46,893 nt of DNA. Source: JBNNGK01 sp050268245 (lineage in GTDB: Bacteria > Pseudomonadota > Gammaproteobacteria > Enterobacterales > Enterobacteriaceae). The DNA lies in assembly GCF_050268245.1 (NCBI RefSeq), contig NZ_JBNNGK010000022.1, positions 1-46,893 of the forward strand, in the 5' to 3' direction. Below, one piece after another: positions 34,701 through 43,267 of the stretch. The translations under genes were made by a program, and so were the position numbers. The notes under the pieces were generated by a model. It was given only the letters and a program-made list of their open reading frames with translations, searched no databases and was not told the origin of the DNA. How positions within the stretch are numbered: the stretch's first letter is position 1; every line of letters starts with the position of its first letter.

Positions 34701-35401
34701 GAATTATAAAACGCTTCGGTTGTTTGGCCGGAAAGGGTACGGCCGGACGCATCGGTAATGGTGCCGGAAATCATGATCGGCAGTTCCACCCCCAGCGCTT
34801 CAAATTCGGTTTCTACCGCAAAGGCAGCCGCTTTAGCATTCAACGTATCGAAGATGGTTTCGATCATGATCAGATCGACACCGCCCTCAACTAGCGCACG
34901 GGTGGATTCGCGATAGGCTTCCACCAGTTGATCAAATGACACATTACGAAATGCCGGATCGTTAACGTCCGGTGAGATCGATGCCGTTCGGTTGGTTGGG
35001 CCCAGTACCCCAGCAACATAACGGGGTTTATCCGGCGTGCGGGCGGTCCAGGCATCGGCGCAGGCGCGTGCCAAGCAGGCAGCCTGATAGTTAATTTCGG
35101 CTGACAGCGATTCCATGTGGTAATCAGCCATTGCGATCGAGGTAGCATTGAAGGTGTTGGTTTCGAGAATATCTGCGCCCGCTTCCAGGTAACCATGGTG
35201 AATGGCGGAAATCACTTCCGGCTTAGTCAGCACCAGCAAATCGTTGTTACCCTTCAGGTCACTTTGCCAATCAGCAAAGCGCTTCCCACGGTAATCGTCC
35301 TCTTCCAGCCGGTAACTCTGGATCATGGTGCCCATACCACCGTCCAACACTAAAATGCGTTGCGCAAGCTGCTGCCGCAGTTGTTCTACTCGATTCGTCA
35401 C
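31721..35401 (-). CDS. metH: Cobalamin-dependent methionine synthase MetH
   Basis: Transfers methyl from methyltetrahydrofolate through cobalamin to homocysteine. Four modules are complete in 1226 residues (E. coli 1227). The homocysteine/zinc domain carries GLNCALG and GGCCGTTPAHI. The pterin domain carries FVNVGERTNVTGSA, MDEGMLDAEAAM and FDPNIFA. The B12 domain has DVHDIGKNIVG, where His is the lower cobalt ligand, and GLSGLITPS. The SAM-binding reactivation domain has RPAPGYPACPEHTEK and SFAMWPGAAVSGWYFSH. The start is GTG at 35399-35401 after AAGGGG. It is divergent from iclR, as in E. coli. Confidence 0.97.
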   Translation of the reverse strand: MTNRVEQLRQQLAQRILVLDGGMGTMIQSYRLEEDDYRGKRFADWQSDLKGNNDLLVLTKPEVISAIHHGYLEAGADILETNTFNATSIAMADYHMESLSAEINYQAACLARACADAWTARTPDKPRYVAGVLGPTNRTASISPDVNDPAFRNVSFDQLVEAYRESTRALVEGGVDLIMIETIFDTLNAKAAAFAVETEFEALGVELPIMISGTITDASGRTLSGQTTEAFYNSLRHVKPLTFGLNCALGPDELRQYVAELARISESYVTAHPNAGLPNAFGEYDLDAEEMAKQVGEWAHAGFLNIIGGCCGTTPAHIAAMTKAVAGVPPRKLPEIPVACRLSGLEPLNIDANTLFVNVGERTNVTGSARFKRLIKEEKYGEALAVARQQVESGAQIIDINMDEGMLDAEAAMVRFLNLIAGEPDIARVPIMIDSSKWEVIEKGLKCIQGKGIVNSISMKEGEEAFIQQAKKVRRYGAAMVVMAFDEVGQADTRERKFEICRRAYHILTEQVGFPPEDIIFDPNIFAVATGIEEHNNYAVDFIEACGDIKTHLPHAMISGGVSNVSFSFRGNDPVREAIHAVFLYHAIRNGMDMGIVNAGQLAIYDDLSAELRGAVEDVVLNRRPDGTERLLELAEKYRDSKDNNVAVQQAEWRGWPVVKRLEYSLVKGITEFIELDTEEARQQAARPIEVIEGPLMAGMNVVGDLFGEGKMFLPQVVKSARVMKQAVAYLEPYIQASKQQGSTAGKILLATVKGDVHDIGKNIVGVVLQCNNYEIIDLGVMVPTDKILKTAREQNVDIIGLSGLITPSLDEMVNVAKEMERQGFTLPLLIGGATTSKAHTAVKIEQNYSGPTAYVQNASRTVGVVSALLSDTQRDEFVARTRKEYETVRIQHGRKKPRTPPVSLEKARDNAMALDWDNYTPPVPKRLGVFPVEADITTLRNYIDWTPFFMTWSLAGKYPRILEDEVVGEEAKRLFDDANQMLDELARQRSLNPRGVFGLFPANRVGDDIEIYHDDRRDRVRGVSRHLRQQTEKTDFPNYCLADFIAPKSSGKADYFGAFAVTGGLEEDELAAAYDAQHDDYNKIMVKALSDRLAEAFAEYLHEQVRKQHWGFAADEHLSNEELIRENYQGIRPAPGYPACPEHTEKAEIWQLLDVNRHTGMVLTESFAMWPGAAVSGWYFSHPQSKYFAVAQIQRDQVEDYAVRKGMSVDEVERWLAPNLGYDAD

Positions 35402-35560
35402 TGTAACCCCTTCACATTACTGATCCACCCAACCGCTCTAAAAACAAACCATCCTAGCACAGTCTTTTACAGCAAAGATGCGAAGGCTAATTGAGAGTTT
35501 TTCAGGTTGAATAATTAACACATCCGATGAGCACAATTGTGTATTGCAATTCATACTTGA

Positions 35561-35580
35561 GAAACGAAAATGAATTCCAT
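35561..35580 (+). promoter_or_regulatory. Probable IclR autoregulatory site upstream of iclR
   Basis: GAAACGAAAATGAATTCCAT resembles the E. coli iclR operator region, where AAAATGATTTCCA lies before the start, and the A-rich half plus TTCCA matches the IclR consensus (TGGAAAT-N-ATTTCCA) on one side. It lies about 24-43 bases before the iclR ATG, where binding would block transcription. Recognition is by eye. Confidence 0.5.
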
Positions 35581-35603
35581 GATACGGAAAAAGGAAACTG
35601 AAC

Positions 35604-36434
35604 ATGGCCACACCCGTTCCTGCCAAACGCGGCAAAAAACCTCGCCTCGCCGCTCCAGCGACTGGCAGCGCTACCGGACAGGTGCAATCATTGACGCGTG
35701 GCCTGAAACTGCTGGAATACATCGCTGAAGCGCAGGGAAACGTCGCGCTCACCGATTTAGCTCAGCAAGCCGGGCTACCCAACTCCACCACGCACCGACT
35801 CCTCACCACCATGCAACAGCAAGGCTTTGTTCGTCAGGTCGGCGATCTCGGCCTGTGGACCATAGGTTCTCATGCGTTTGTCGTTGGCAGCAGCTTCCTA
35901 CAAAGCCGTAATCTGCTGGCCATGGTGCACCCGACGCTGCGTCGGCTGATGGAAGAATCCGGCGAGACGGTTAACCTAGCGGTACTAGACACCAGCGAGT
36001 ATCAGGCCATTATCATCGATCAGGTACAATGTACGGCATTAATGCGCATGTCTGCCCCCATTGGCGGTAAGTTGCCGATGCATGCCTCCGGCGCTGGCAA
36101 AGCGTTTCTGGCGACATTATCGGACGAACAGGTGACCCAACTGCTGCATCAAAAAGGCATGCATACTTATACGCCGCATACGCTGACGCCACATAATCTG
36201 AAAGCAGGTTTAGCGCAGATCCGTAAACAAGGGTTTTCTTTTGATGATGAAGAACATGCGTTAGGTTTGCGCTGTGTCGCCGCCTGCATTTTCGATGAGC
36301 ATCGCGAGGCATTTGCTGCCATTTCTATCTCTGGCCCCGTGTCCCGTATTACCGATAACCGCGTCATTGAGCTCGGTGCATTGGTCATTCACGCAGCGAA
36401 AGAAATCAGCCTAGAGTATGGCGGCGTACGGTAA
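35604..36434 (+). CDS. iclR: Acetate operon repressor IclR
   Basis: Represses aceBAK when acetate and fatty acids are not being used; glyoxylate and pyruvate tune its binding. The N-terminal winged helix covers about residues 30-95 (SLTRGLKLLEYIAEAQG, LAQQAGLPNSTTHRLLTTMQ). The effector domain follows with GETVNLAVLD, SAPIGGKLPMHASGAGKAFLA and GLRCVAACIFDEHREAFAAISISGP. 276 residues, strongly like E. coli IclR. The ATG follows AAGGA by eight bases. In E. coli it lies directly next to aceK; here gntK, edd and eda stand between. Confidence 0.97.
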   Translation: MATPVPAKRGKKPRLAAPATGSATGQVQSLTRGLKLLEYIAEAQGNVALTDLAQQAGLPNSTTHRLLTTMQQQGFVRQVGDLGLWTIGSHAFVVGSSFLQSRNLLAMVHPTLRRLMEESGETVNLAVLDTSEYQAIIIDQVQCTALMRMSAPIGGKLPMHASGAGKAFLATLSDEQVTQLLHQKGMHTYTPHTLTPHNLKAGLAQIRKQGFSFDDEEHALGLRCVAACIFDEHREAFAAISISGPVSRITDNRVIELGALVIHAAKEISLEYGGVR

Positions 36435-36451
36435 TCCTTCTTCTTGCACGC

Positions 36452-36478
36452 TCCCTCTCCGCCAACTCAGGAGAGGGA
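36452..36478 (+). terminator. Hairpin after iclR
   Basis: TCCCTCTCC, a nine-base loop, GGAGAGGGA: a perfect 9-base stem 20 bases after the iclR stop. The following ACGCTCATTTGTT is only partly T-rich, so it may be a weak terminator. Confidence 0.5.
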
Positions 36479-36609
36479 CGCTCATTTGTTATCTCGCTGT
36501 AAAATTAACCCACTAAATTGTTTTCCTGCCGGGGAAAAACTTGAAGCCGATCACAGTTAGCGTAGCCCAATGGTAAAGCTGATTGCCTCTTCTGTATGTT
36601 CCATCGACA

Positions 36610-36639
36610 ATGTTACCGATAACATGTTACCGGTAACAA
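36610..36639 (+). promoter_or_regulatory. Two tandem GntR operators before gntK
   Basis: ATGTTACCGATAACAT (36610-36625) and ATGTTACCGGTAACAA (36624-36639) overlap by two bases. Both match the enteric GntR site, a palindrome with ATGTTACC and GGTAACAT halves. They lie 40-70 bases before gntK, so gluconate should derepress gntK. No gntR gene is in the window, so the repressor must be elsewhere. Confidence 0.9.
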
Positions 36640-36680
36640 TTTATGCCAGGTAGCGCCCTCTTCAGGTTTGGAGTTTAGCC

Positions 36681-37220
36681 ATGACCAATAATCAAAACCG
36701 AATCTACGTCATTATGGGCGTTTCCGGCAGCGGGAAGTCCGCCGTCGCTGGCGCCGTTGCCCATCATCTGTCAGCCGGTTTCTTGGATGGCGATTTCCTG
36801 CATCCACGCAGCAACATCATGAAGATGGCCGAGGGCGTTGCGCTAAATGATGACGATCGCGCACCGTGGCTCGCCGCGCTGAACGATGCGGCTTTCGCCA
36901 TGCAGCGTACTCATAAGGTATCGATCATCGTCTGCTCGGCACTGAAAAAACACTATCGCGATCGTCTGCGGGCTGGAAACGGTAACCTGTCATTTATTTA
37001 TCTACATGGCGACTTTCCCGTGATTGAAGCGCGAATGGCGGCACGTAAAGGCCACTTCTTCAAACCCCAGATGTTGGTATCGCAGTTTGATGCACTGGAA
37101 CAGCCAGGAACCGATGAAACCGATGTGATGGCGGTGGATATCAATCAACCGTTGGAGCAGGTGATTGCCGATACCCTGCAACATATTCAGAGTTTTATGC
37201 CGCAGGAAGACTGCGCCTAA
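36681..37220 (+). CDS. gntK: Gluconokinase GntK
   Basis: Phosphorylates gluconate to 6-phosphogluconate, the substrate of Edd. Walker A GVSGSGKSA begins at residue 13. DGDFLHPRSNIMKMAEGVAL followed by DDDRAPWL is the gluconate site of this kinase family, and VCSALKKHYRDRLR is typical. 179 residues. It follows the GntR operators and precedes edd-eda on the same strand, forming a gluconate breakdown set. The usual gluconate permease (GntU/GntT) is not in the window. Confidence 0.95.
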   Translation: MTNNQNRIYVIMGVSGSGKSAVAGAVAHHLSAGFLDGDFLHPRSNIMKMAEGVALNDDDRAPWLAALNDAAFAMQRTHKVSIIVCSALKKHYRDRLRAGNGNLSFIYLHGDFPVIEARMAARKGHFFKPQMLVSQFDALEQPGTDETDVMAVDINQPLEQVIADTLQHIQSFMPQEDCA

Positions 37221-37542
37221 ATAACGTTCTGCATGGCGAGACAACCCCATCTTGAACCTAGGGCGCCCCGCCTCATGCGGCTATCGTAAGCCGTTTCAGC
37301 TTGATTCAGCGATAGCGCAATGCGCATGGCAGTGGCATCAAACCGAAGCGAATGTGCGCTACCCCGCGCATGAGGCCATCTCAAAAAAAATTATTCCGCT
37401 GCGCTTTTAGTAGCCCGGGGTTCGGCTGAAAACGCACGACCCCGTTTTGTGTATAGACGACAACACCACGATTAGCGCTCGCCAGCACAGACGAGCGCCC
37501 CGCCCTGACTGGCGGCATCAATAACAACAAGTTGAGGAAGGT
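37221..37542 (+). other. 320-base leader between gntK and edd, no gene seen
   Basis: Two foldable structures: GCTATCG (37280-37286) with CGATAGC (37310-37316) enclosing an AAGC/GCTT inner stem, and GCGCTCG (37475-37481) with CGAGCGC (37492-37498). The second ends about 45 bases before the edd start and has no T run. I found no open frame with a ribosome site and no clear second GntR or KdgR operator. It probably contains a separate edd promoter and a structured leader. Confidence 0.4.
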
Positions 37543-39357
37543 ATGATTCATTCAACCCTATCCCGTGTAACACAGCGCATCATTGAGCGTTCTAAACAGA
37601 GCCGCGCCGCTTATTTGGCGCGTATTGACGCCGCGCGCTGCAAAACCGTACACCGCGCGCAGTTGGCCTGTGGCAACCTGGCTCATGGCTTCGCCGCCTG
37701 TCAGCCCGATGATAAAAACGCGCTGAAAAACATGGTGCACAGCGATATCGCCATCGTCACCGCCTATAACGATATGCTGTCCGCCCACCAGCCTTACGAG
37801 CATTACCCACAGAAGCTGAAACAGGCGTTGAATGCCGTTGGTGCCGTCGGCCAAGTAGCCGGGGGGGTACCCGCCATGTGCGACGGCGTAACGCAAGGCC
37901 AAGATGGCATGGAGTTGTCGCTGATGAGCCGCGACGTGATCGCCATGTCCTCGGCTATCGGCCTGTCGCATAATATGTTCGACGGGGCATTGTTCCTGGG
38001 TATTTGCGATAAAATCGTACCGGGGCTGGTGATGTCGGCACTCTCGTTTGGTCACTTACCGGCAGTATTCGTTCCCGCCGGGCCAATGAGCAGTGGTCTG
38101 CCAAACAAAGAAAAAGTGCGTGTGCGCCAGCTGTATGCCGAAGGCAAAGCGGATCGTCACGCATTACTGGAAGCGGAAGCAGCCTCTTACCACAGCATCG
38201 GCACCTGCACGTTCTACGGCACCGCCAATACCAACCAGATGGTGATGGAAGTCATGGGTCTGCATTTACCGGGCGCCTCTTTCGTGCATCCCAATACGCC
38301 ACTGCGCGAGGCGCTTAACGATGCCGCTGCGCGTCAAGTGACTCGCCTGACCGAAACGTCGGGTAATTATCTGCCGATCGGTCAATTAATGGATGAGAAA
38401 GTGGTAGTCAATGGCATTGTGTCACTGCTGGCTACCGGGGGATCGACTAACCTGACTCTGCATATGGTCGCCATGGCGCGTGCGGCAGGTATCATTATCA
38501 ACTGGGATGATTTCTCTGAGCTATCGGACGCCGTGCCGTTGCTGTGCCGCATCTATCCGAATGGCCCCGCCGATATCAATCAGTTCCAAGCCGCAGGCGG
38601 CGTACAATTAGTGGTGCGTGAACTGCTGAACCATGGCCTGCTGCATCAGGACGTACAGACCGTTGCAGGCTTTGGTCTTGAGCGCTATACGCTGGAACCG
38701 TGGCTGGATAACGGCCAGTTGGCCTGGCGCGAGGGGGCAGAAAGCTCACTGGATGACAGCGTGATCGCCAGCATCGCGCAACCATTCGAACAACATGGCG
38801 GCACCAAAGTGCTGTCTGGCAACCTTGGTCGCGCGGTGATGAAAACCTCTGCGGTGCCTGCCGATAACCAAATCATCGAGGCCCCCGCAGTCGTATTCGA
38901 AAGCCAGCACGATATTGTTCCTGCTTTTGAAGCAGGCCAATTAGACAAAGACTGTGTGGTCGTGGTGCGCTTCCAAGGACCGCAAGCCAATGGTATGCCG
39001 GAACTGCATAAACTGATGCCGCCATTAGGCGTGTTGATGGATCGCGGTTTCAAGGTGGCACTGGTCACCGATGGCCGCCTGTCCGGCGCATCGGGTAAAG
39101 TCCCTTCCGCCATTCACGTCACGCCGGAAGCTTACACCGGAGGCCTGTTGGCGAAAGTACGCAATGGCGACATCATTCGCGTTGATGGCCGCAGCGGCGA
39201 GCTTTCATTGCAGGTCGATACGGCTGAACTGGCCGCGCGCGAAGCGGTAACCCCCGATCTCAGCGCCGAACATATCGGCTGTGGCCGAGAGCTATTTGGC
39301 GCCCTACGCAGCCAACTTTCGGGTTCGGAGCAAGGTGCCTGCTGCATTAAATTTTAA
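37543..39357 (+). CDS. edd: 6-phosphogluconate dehydratase Edd
   Basis: Entner-Doudoroff enzyme turning 6-phosphogluconate into 2-keto-3-deoxy-6-phosphogluconate. A 4Fe-4S member of the IlvD/Edd family. Iron-sulfur ligands and active-site blocks: MCDGVTQGQDGMELSLMSRD, FLGICDKIVPG, SIGTCTFYGTANTNQ, GGSTNLTLHMVAMARAAG, and the C-terminal VALVTDGRLSGASGKVPSAIH. 604 residues, one more than E. coli. The ATG follows GAGGAAGG. It leads eda by 72 bases. Confidence 0.97.
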   Translation: MIHSTLSRVTQRIIERSKQSRAAYLARIDAARCKTVHRAQLACGNLAHGFAACQPDDKNALKNMVHSDIAIVTAYNDMLSAHQPYEHYPQKLKQALNAVGAVGQVAGGVPAMCDGVTQGQDGMELSLMSRDVIAMSSAIGLSHNMFDGALFLGICDKIVPGLVMSALSFGHLPAVFVPAGPMSSGLPNKEKVRVRQLYAEGKADRHALLEAEAASYHSIGTCTFYGTANTNQMVMEVMGLHLPGASFVHPNTPLREALNDAAARQVTRLTETSGNYLPIGQLMDEKVVVNGIVSLLATGGSTNLTLHMVAMARAAGIIINWDDFSELSDAVPLLCRIYPNGPADINQFQAAGGVQLVVRELLNHGLLHQDVQTVAGFGLERYTLEPWLDNGQLAWREGAESSLDDSVIASIAQPFEQHGGTKVLSGNLGRAVMKTSAVPADNQIIEAPAVVFESQHDIVPAFEAGQLDKDCVVVVRFQGPQANGMPELHKLMPPLGVLMDRGFKVALVTDGRLSGASGKVPSAIHVTPEAYTGGLLAKVRNGDIIRVDGRSGELSLQVDTAELAAREAVTPDLSAEHIGCGRELFGALRSQLSGSEQGACCIKF

Positions 39358-39429
39358 TCGACCGCGGGCGCAGCGTCATTCTGATGATGGCTGCGCTTTC
39401 GCCCAGGCCAACACTGAAGAGAGTTTGAG

Positions 39430-40071
39430 ATGAAAAATTGGAAAACAAGTGCTGAACAGATCCTGACGGCAGGCCCGGTAGTCCCGGTGATCGTCATCAA
39501 TAAACTGGAACATGCGGTACCGCTGGCGAAAGCGCTGGTCGCCGGAGGTGTACGCGTTCTGGAAGTGACACTGCGTACAGAATGCGCGATGGATGCCATT
39601 CGCGCCATCGCCAAAGAAGTACCGGACGCCATTATCGGTGCAGGCACCGTGATTAACCCGCAACAGCTGCAAGACGTCACTGCGGCCGGTGCACAATTTG
39701 CCATCAGCCCGGGGCTGACCGCCGATTTACTGAACGCCGCCACCACAGGCAGCATTCCGCTAATTCCGGGTATCAGCACCGTATCTGAACTGATGCTGGG
39801 TATGGACTACGGTTTGCGTGAGTTCAAATTCTTCCCGGCGGAAGCTAACGGCGGCGTAAAAGCCCTACAGGCGATTAGCGGTCCCTTCCCGCAAGTGCGT
39901 TTCTGCCCGACCGGCGGCATTTCGCCAAGCAACTATCGTGACTATTTGGCGCTGAAAAGCGTGCTGTGCATCGGCGGCTCATGGCTGGTGCCATCTGATG
40001 CGCTGGAAAGTGGCGACTATGCGCGCATTACCGATCTGGCGCGGGAAGCCGTCGCGGGTGCCACCGCTTAA
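39430..40071 (+). CDS. eda: KDPG aldolase Eda
   Basis: Cleaves 2-keto-3-deoxy-6-phosphogluconate into pyruvate and glyceraldehyde 3-phosphate; in enterics it also acts on 4-hydroxy-2-oxoglutarate. TIM-barrel class I aldolase. The Schiff-base lysine is in LREFKFFPAEANGG near residue 133. The catalytic Glu and Arg are in VLEVTLRTECA (about 45-49), and phosphate is held by CPTGGISPSNYRDYL and IGGSW. 213 residues. Ribosome site GAGAG before the ATG. Last gene of the gluconate set. Confidence 0.97.
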   Translation: MKNWKTSAEQILTAGPVVPVIVINKLEHAVPLAKALVAGGVRVLEVTLRTECAMDAIRAIAKEVPDAIIGAGTVINPQQLQDVTAAGAQFAISPGLTADLLNAATTGSIPLIPGISTVSELMLGMDYGLREFKFFPAEANGGVKALQAISGPFPQVRFCPTGGISPSNYRDYLALKSVLCIGGSWLVPSDALESGDYARITDLAREAVAGATA

Positions 40072-40078
40072 CCGTCTC

Positions 40079-40098
40079 GGGCGCGGCCTACCGCGCCC
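40079..40098. terminator. Hairpin between eda and aceK
   Basis: GGGCGCGG, loop CCTA, CCGCGCCC: a perfect 8-base GC stem that directly adjoins the aceK stop codon. Only TT follows on the plus strand. It separates the convergent eda and aceK and likely serves both transcripts. Confidence 0.6.
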
Positions 40099-41853
40099 TT
40101 ACACCATTATTGCTGATGGAGGCATTGCCGCACTGCTACGTTGGCCGAAACGCCGTTTTTTACGATAGGCGAAAACATCTTCAACATACCCCTGACGAAT
40201 TCGCTGCTGCAAACCACGCCAATATTCCGCCTCAAACAAATCGCCGTGCAACTCTTCAAATACCTGTCGTATGCGCTTATCGCTACACAGAAAATGGCGA
40301 AACTCTTCTGGGAAAACATCATTCGGCGACGTGCTGTACCAAGGCTCGCTGGCCAATTCATCTTCCGGATAGCGTGGTGGCGGTATATTGCGAAAATTAA
40401 CCTCGGTCATGTAGCAAATTTCATCATAATCGTAAAACACCACCCGCCCATGTCGGGTGACGCCAAAGTTTTTAAACAGCATGTCACCCGGAAAAATATT
40501 GGCCGCCGCCAACTGTTTGATCGCATTGCCGTACTCCTCAATCGCATCGTGCAGTTGCCGTTCATTAGCCTGTTCAAGATACAGATTGAGCGGCGTCATA
40601 CGGCGTTCCATATACAAATGCCTGATGACGATCCGATCGCCTAAATCTTCGATTTTTTCCGGCACTTCACGCTGTAATTCCGCCAACAACTCCACACTGA
40701 TACGTGCCTTGTCGATCACAAAATTTTCATACTCTTGCGTGTCTGCCATCCGGCCAACGCGGTCGTGTTCTTTGACTAACTGATAACAAGCCATGACTTG
40801 CGCCTGCGTCACTTCTTTTTGTGGCGCAAACCGATCTTTAATCACTTTAAATACCCGATCGAACGACGGTAGAGTAAACACCAGCATCACCATCCCCTTC
40901 ACACCCGGGGCGATGATGAATTGATCCTGCGATTCGGCCATAAACGTCAAGTACTCGCGGTAACATTCCGTTTTACCGTGTTTTTGGCAGCCAATCGCCA
41001 TGTACAGCTCAGCGGTCGTTTTACCCGGTAATATTTCCCGCAGCCATTCCACCATGGCCGCTGGCAACGGGGCGTAAACCATAAAGTAAGAACGCGCGAA
41101 GCCGAATACGATGCTGGCTTCCGCTTGGCTGGTCAGGCAGGTATCAATAAATAGCGCCCCGGATTCGCTGTGATGAATCGGTAACAGGAATGGAAACACG
41201 CCCTCTGCGGTGCGTAATTTACCGATCAACCACGCGGCCTTGTTGCGATAAAACAATTCGTTAGCAATCTGGAAGGTTCCCGTCGACAACTGCTGGGCGC
41301 TAAAATCCTGCTGTAATGCGGTGGTGATGTAACCAATATCGCGCGGTAAATCTTCCCACGGCAAACGCAACGGTAAGTCTGTTAACATACTGTGCAACAT
41401 CGCAGACAGATCGCCGTTCGGGGTGAAATCGCGTGCTAATGGTCGGGGCATAGCGCGAAAGCGCCGTGCCGGCTGAGAGCTGAAAACGAACAACTTTTCT
41501 GGTGTGAGGTCACGATGTTTGAACAATCGGCAATAAACGGAATTAAAAAAACTTTCGGCGATTTCGAAACGCGGATAGTCCGGTAGCAAATCGATATAGA
41601 CCGCTTTCACTCGACTGGGAAATTGCGCATCGAAAGACTGCTGCCCGGTAATGCATTTCAGTTGTTCCACCACCAAACCCACATGGTGATCATAAAGATG
41701 GATACGCTTTTTCATCGCCTGCTGTATCGCGGGCCAGTCAGCCTCCTCAAAGCGTTGTTGCGCGCCAGCGGTAACCTCTAGAAAGCGACCATACTGTGCA
41801 TCAAACCCTTGCAGGATAGTCTGCGCGATCAACAACTCAAGTTTTGCCGCCAT
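40099..41853 (-). CDS. aceK: Isocitrate dehydrogenase kinase/phosphatase AceK
   Basis: Bifunctional enzyme that phosphorylates isocitrate dehydrogenase to push isocitrate into the glyoxylate bypass, and dephosphorylates it again. Matches E. coli AceK throughout: ATP-binding loop VKGMVMLVFTLPSFDRVFKV, kinase-like core FPGDMLFKNFGVTRHGRVVFYDYDEICYM and EPWYSTSPNDVFPEEF. 584 residues against 578. The ATG follows AGGAG. Third gene of aceBAK; the hairpin before it should keep its expression far below aceA. Confidence 0.96.
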   Translation of the reverse strand: MAAKLELLIAQTILQGFDAQYGRFLEVTAGAQQRFEEADWPAIQQAMKKRIHLYDHHVGLVVEQLKCITGQQSFDAQFPSRVKAVYIDLLPDYPRFEIAESFFNSVYCRLFKHRDLTPEKLFVFSSQPARRFRAMPRPLARDFTPNGDLSAMLHSMLTDLPLRLPWEDLPRDIGYITTALQQDFSAQQLSTGTFQIANELFYRNKAAWLIGKLRTAEGVFPFLLPIHHSESGALFIDTCLTSQAEASIVFGFARSYFMVYAPLPAAMVEWLREILPGKTTAELYMAIGCQKHGKTECYREYLTFMAESQDQFIIAPGVKGMVMLVFTLPSFDRVFKVIKDRFAPQKEVTQAQVMACYQLVKEHDRVGRMADTQEYENFVIDKARISVELLAELQREVPEKIEDLGDRIVIRHLYMERRMTPLNLYLEQANERQLHDAIEEYGNAIKQLAAANIFPGDMLFKNFGVTRHGRVVFYDYDEICYMTEVNFRNIPPPRYPEDELASEPWYSTSPNDVFPEEFRHFLCSDKRIRQVFEELHGDLFEAEYWRGLQQRIRQGYVEDVFAYRKKRRFGQRSSAAMPPSAIMV

Positions 41854-41873
41854 CTTTATTCTCCTACAAACGT

Positions 41874-41901
41874 ATCGGGGCCCGGCATGCCGAACCCCGA
41901 T
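41874..41901 (-). other. Hairpin between aceA and aceK
   Basis: ATCGGGG (41874-41880) pairs with CCCCGAT (41895-41901); the loop holds a perfect CGGCATGCCG palindrome, the same core as the repeats at 10396-10506. In E. coli, hairpins in this junction cut aceK mRNA levels, which this one would also do. Confidence 0.65.
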
Positions 41902-41920
41902 TTAGGCTCTGCCTACGCCG

Positions 41921-43228
41921 TTAGAATTGCTGTTCTTCAGTGGAACCGGTTAATGCAGTGACCGACGATGCGCCGCCCTGAATGATCGTCGTGACCTTGT
42001 CAAAGTAACCCGTTCCCACTTCCTGCTGGTGTGAAGCAAAGGTATAGCCGCGATTGACCGCCTCAAACTCCGGCTGCTGTACTTTTTCGACGTAGTGCTT
42101 CATGCCTTCGCCCTGCGCGTAAGCATGCGCCAAGTCAAACATGTTGAACCACATGCTGTGTATACCCGCCAGCGTAATGAACTGATATTTGTAGCCCATC
42201 GCCGACAGCTCTTCTTGGAAGCGCGCGATCGTCTGATCGTCCAAATTCTTTTTCCAGTTGAACGACGGTGAACAGTTGTAAGCCAGTAGCTTGCCGGGGA
42301 ATTGAGCGTGGATAGCATCGGCAAAACGCTTCGCGGCGGCTAAATCAGGCGTCGAGGTTTCACACCACACCAGATCCGCATACGGCGCATAGGCCAGACC
42401 GCGGCTGATCGCTTGCTCTATACCGGCATGGGTGCGGAAGAAGCCTTCAGCCGTACGCTCACCGCTAATGAATTCGCTGTCGTAGGGATCACAATCCGAC
42501 GTAATCAGGTCGGCAGCATCCGCATCGGTACGCGCAATCAGCAAGGTCGGTACGCCCAACACATCAGCGGCTAATCGCGCTGCCACCAGTTTCTGAATCG
42601 CTTCTTGCGTTGGCACCAGCACTTTGCCGCCCATATGGCCGCACTTCTTCACAGCGGCCAATTGGTCTTCAAAATGCACCCCGGCCGCGCCCGCTTCAAT
42701 CATCGCTTTCATCAGTTCGAATGCATTCAGCACGCCGCCGAAACCCGCTTCGGCATCCGCGACAATCGGCAGAAAGTAATCGGTATAACCTTTGCTACCC
42801 GGTTCAATTTTATTCGCCCACTGAATCTGATCGGCGCGACGGAAGGTATTATTGATTCGTTCAACCACCGCTGGCACAGAATCCACCGGATACAGCGATT
42901 GGTCTGGATACATCGCCGACGCACTGTTGGCATCCGCCGCAACCTGCCAGCCGGAGAGATATATCGCCTCTACCCCTGCCTTGGCCTGTTGCAAAGCCTG
43001 CCCGCCAGTTAACGCGCCCAGGCTGTTCACATAGCCTTTGCGAGATTTACCGTGTAGCAACGCCCACAGTTTAGCGGCACCATTTTGCGCCAGAGTACAG
43101 GCAGGGTTAACCGAACCGCGCAGGTTAATCACGTCTTCCGCGCTATATGGACGAGTAATTCCTTCCCAGCGTGCTGATTGCCATTCCTGTTGCAGTTGTT
43201 GAATTTGTTCGGTACGAGAGGTCGTCAT
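41921..43228 (-). CDS. aceA: Isocitrate lyase AceA
   Basis: First bypass enzyme, splitting isocitrate into succinate and glyoxylate. The catalytic signature KKCGHMGGKV is intact with its Cys (K193-K-C-G-H region in E. coli). Magnesium and substrate residues sit in FLPIVADAEAGFGGVLNAFE, HFEDQLA, TLLIARTDADAADLI and AYNCSPSFNW. 435 residues against 434. It follows aceB by 39 bases. Confidence 0.98.
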   Translation of the reverse strand: MTTSRTEQIQQLQQEWQSARWEGITRPYSAEDVINLRGSVNPACTLAQNGAAKLWALLHGKSRKGYVNSLGALTGGQALQQAKAGVEAIYLSGWQVAADANSASAMYPDQSLYPVDSVPAVVERINNTFRRADQIQWANKIEPGSKGYTDYFLPIVADAEAGFGGVLNAFELMKAMIEAGAAGVHFEDQLAAVKKCGHMGGKVLVPTQEAIQKLVAARLAADVLGVPTLLIARTDADAADLITSDCDPYDSEFISGERTAEGFFRTHAGIEQAISRGLAYAPYADLVWCETSTPDLAAAKRFADAIHAQFPGKLLAYNCSPSFNWKKNLDDQTIARFQEELSAMGYKYQFITLAGIHSMWFNMFDLAHAYAQGEGMKHYVEKVQQPEFEAVNRGYTFASHQQEVGTGYFDKVTTIIQGGASSVTALTGSTEEQQF

Positions 43229-43267
43229 AATTTTATCCTTGAGTTGTAGGGGGTAATCAGGAACGGT

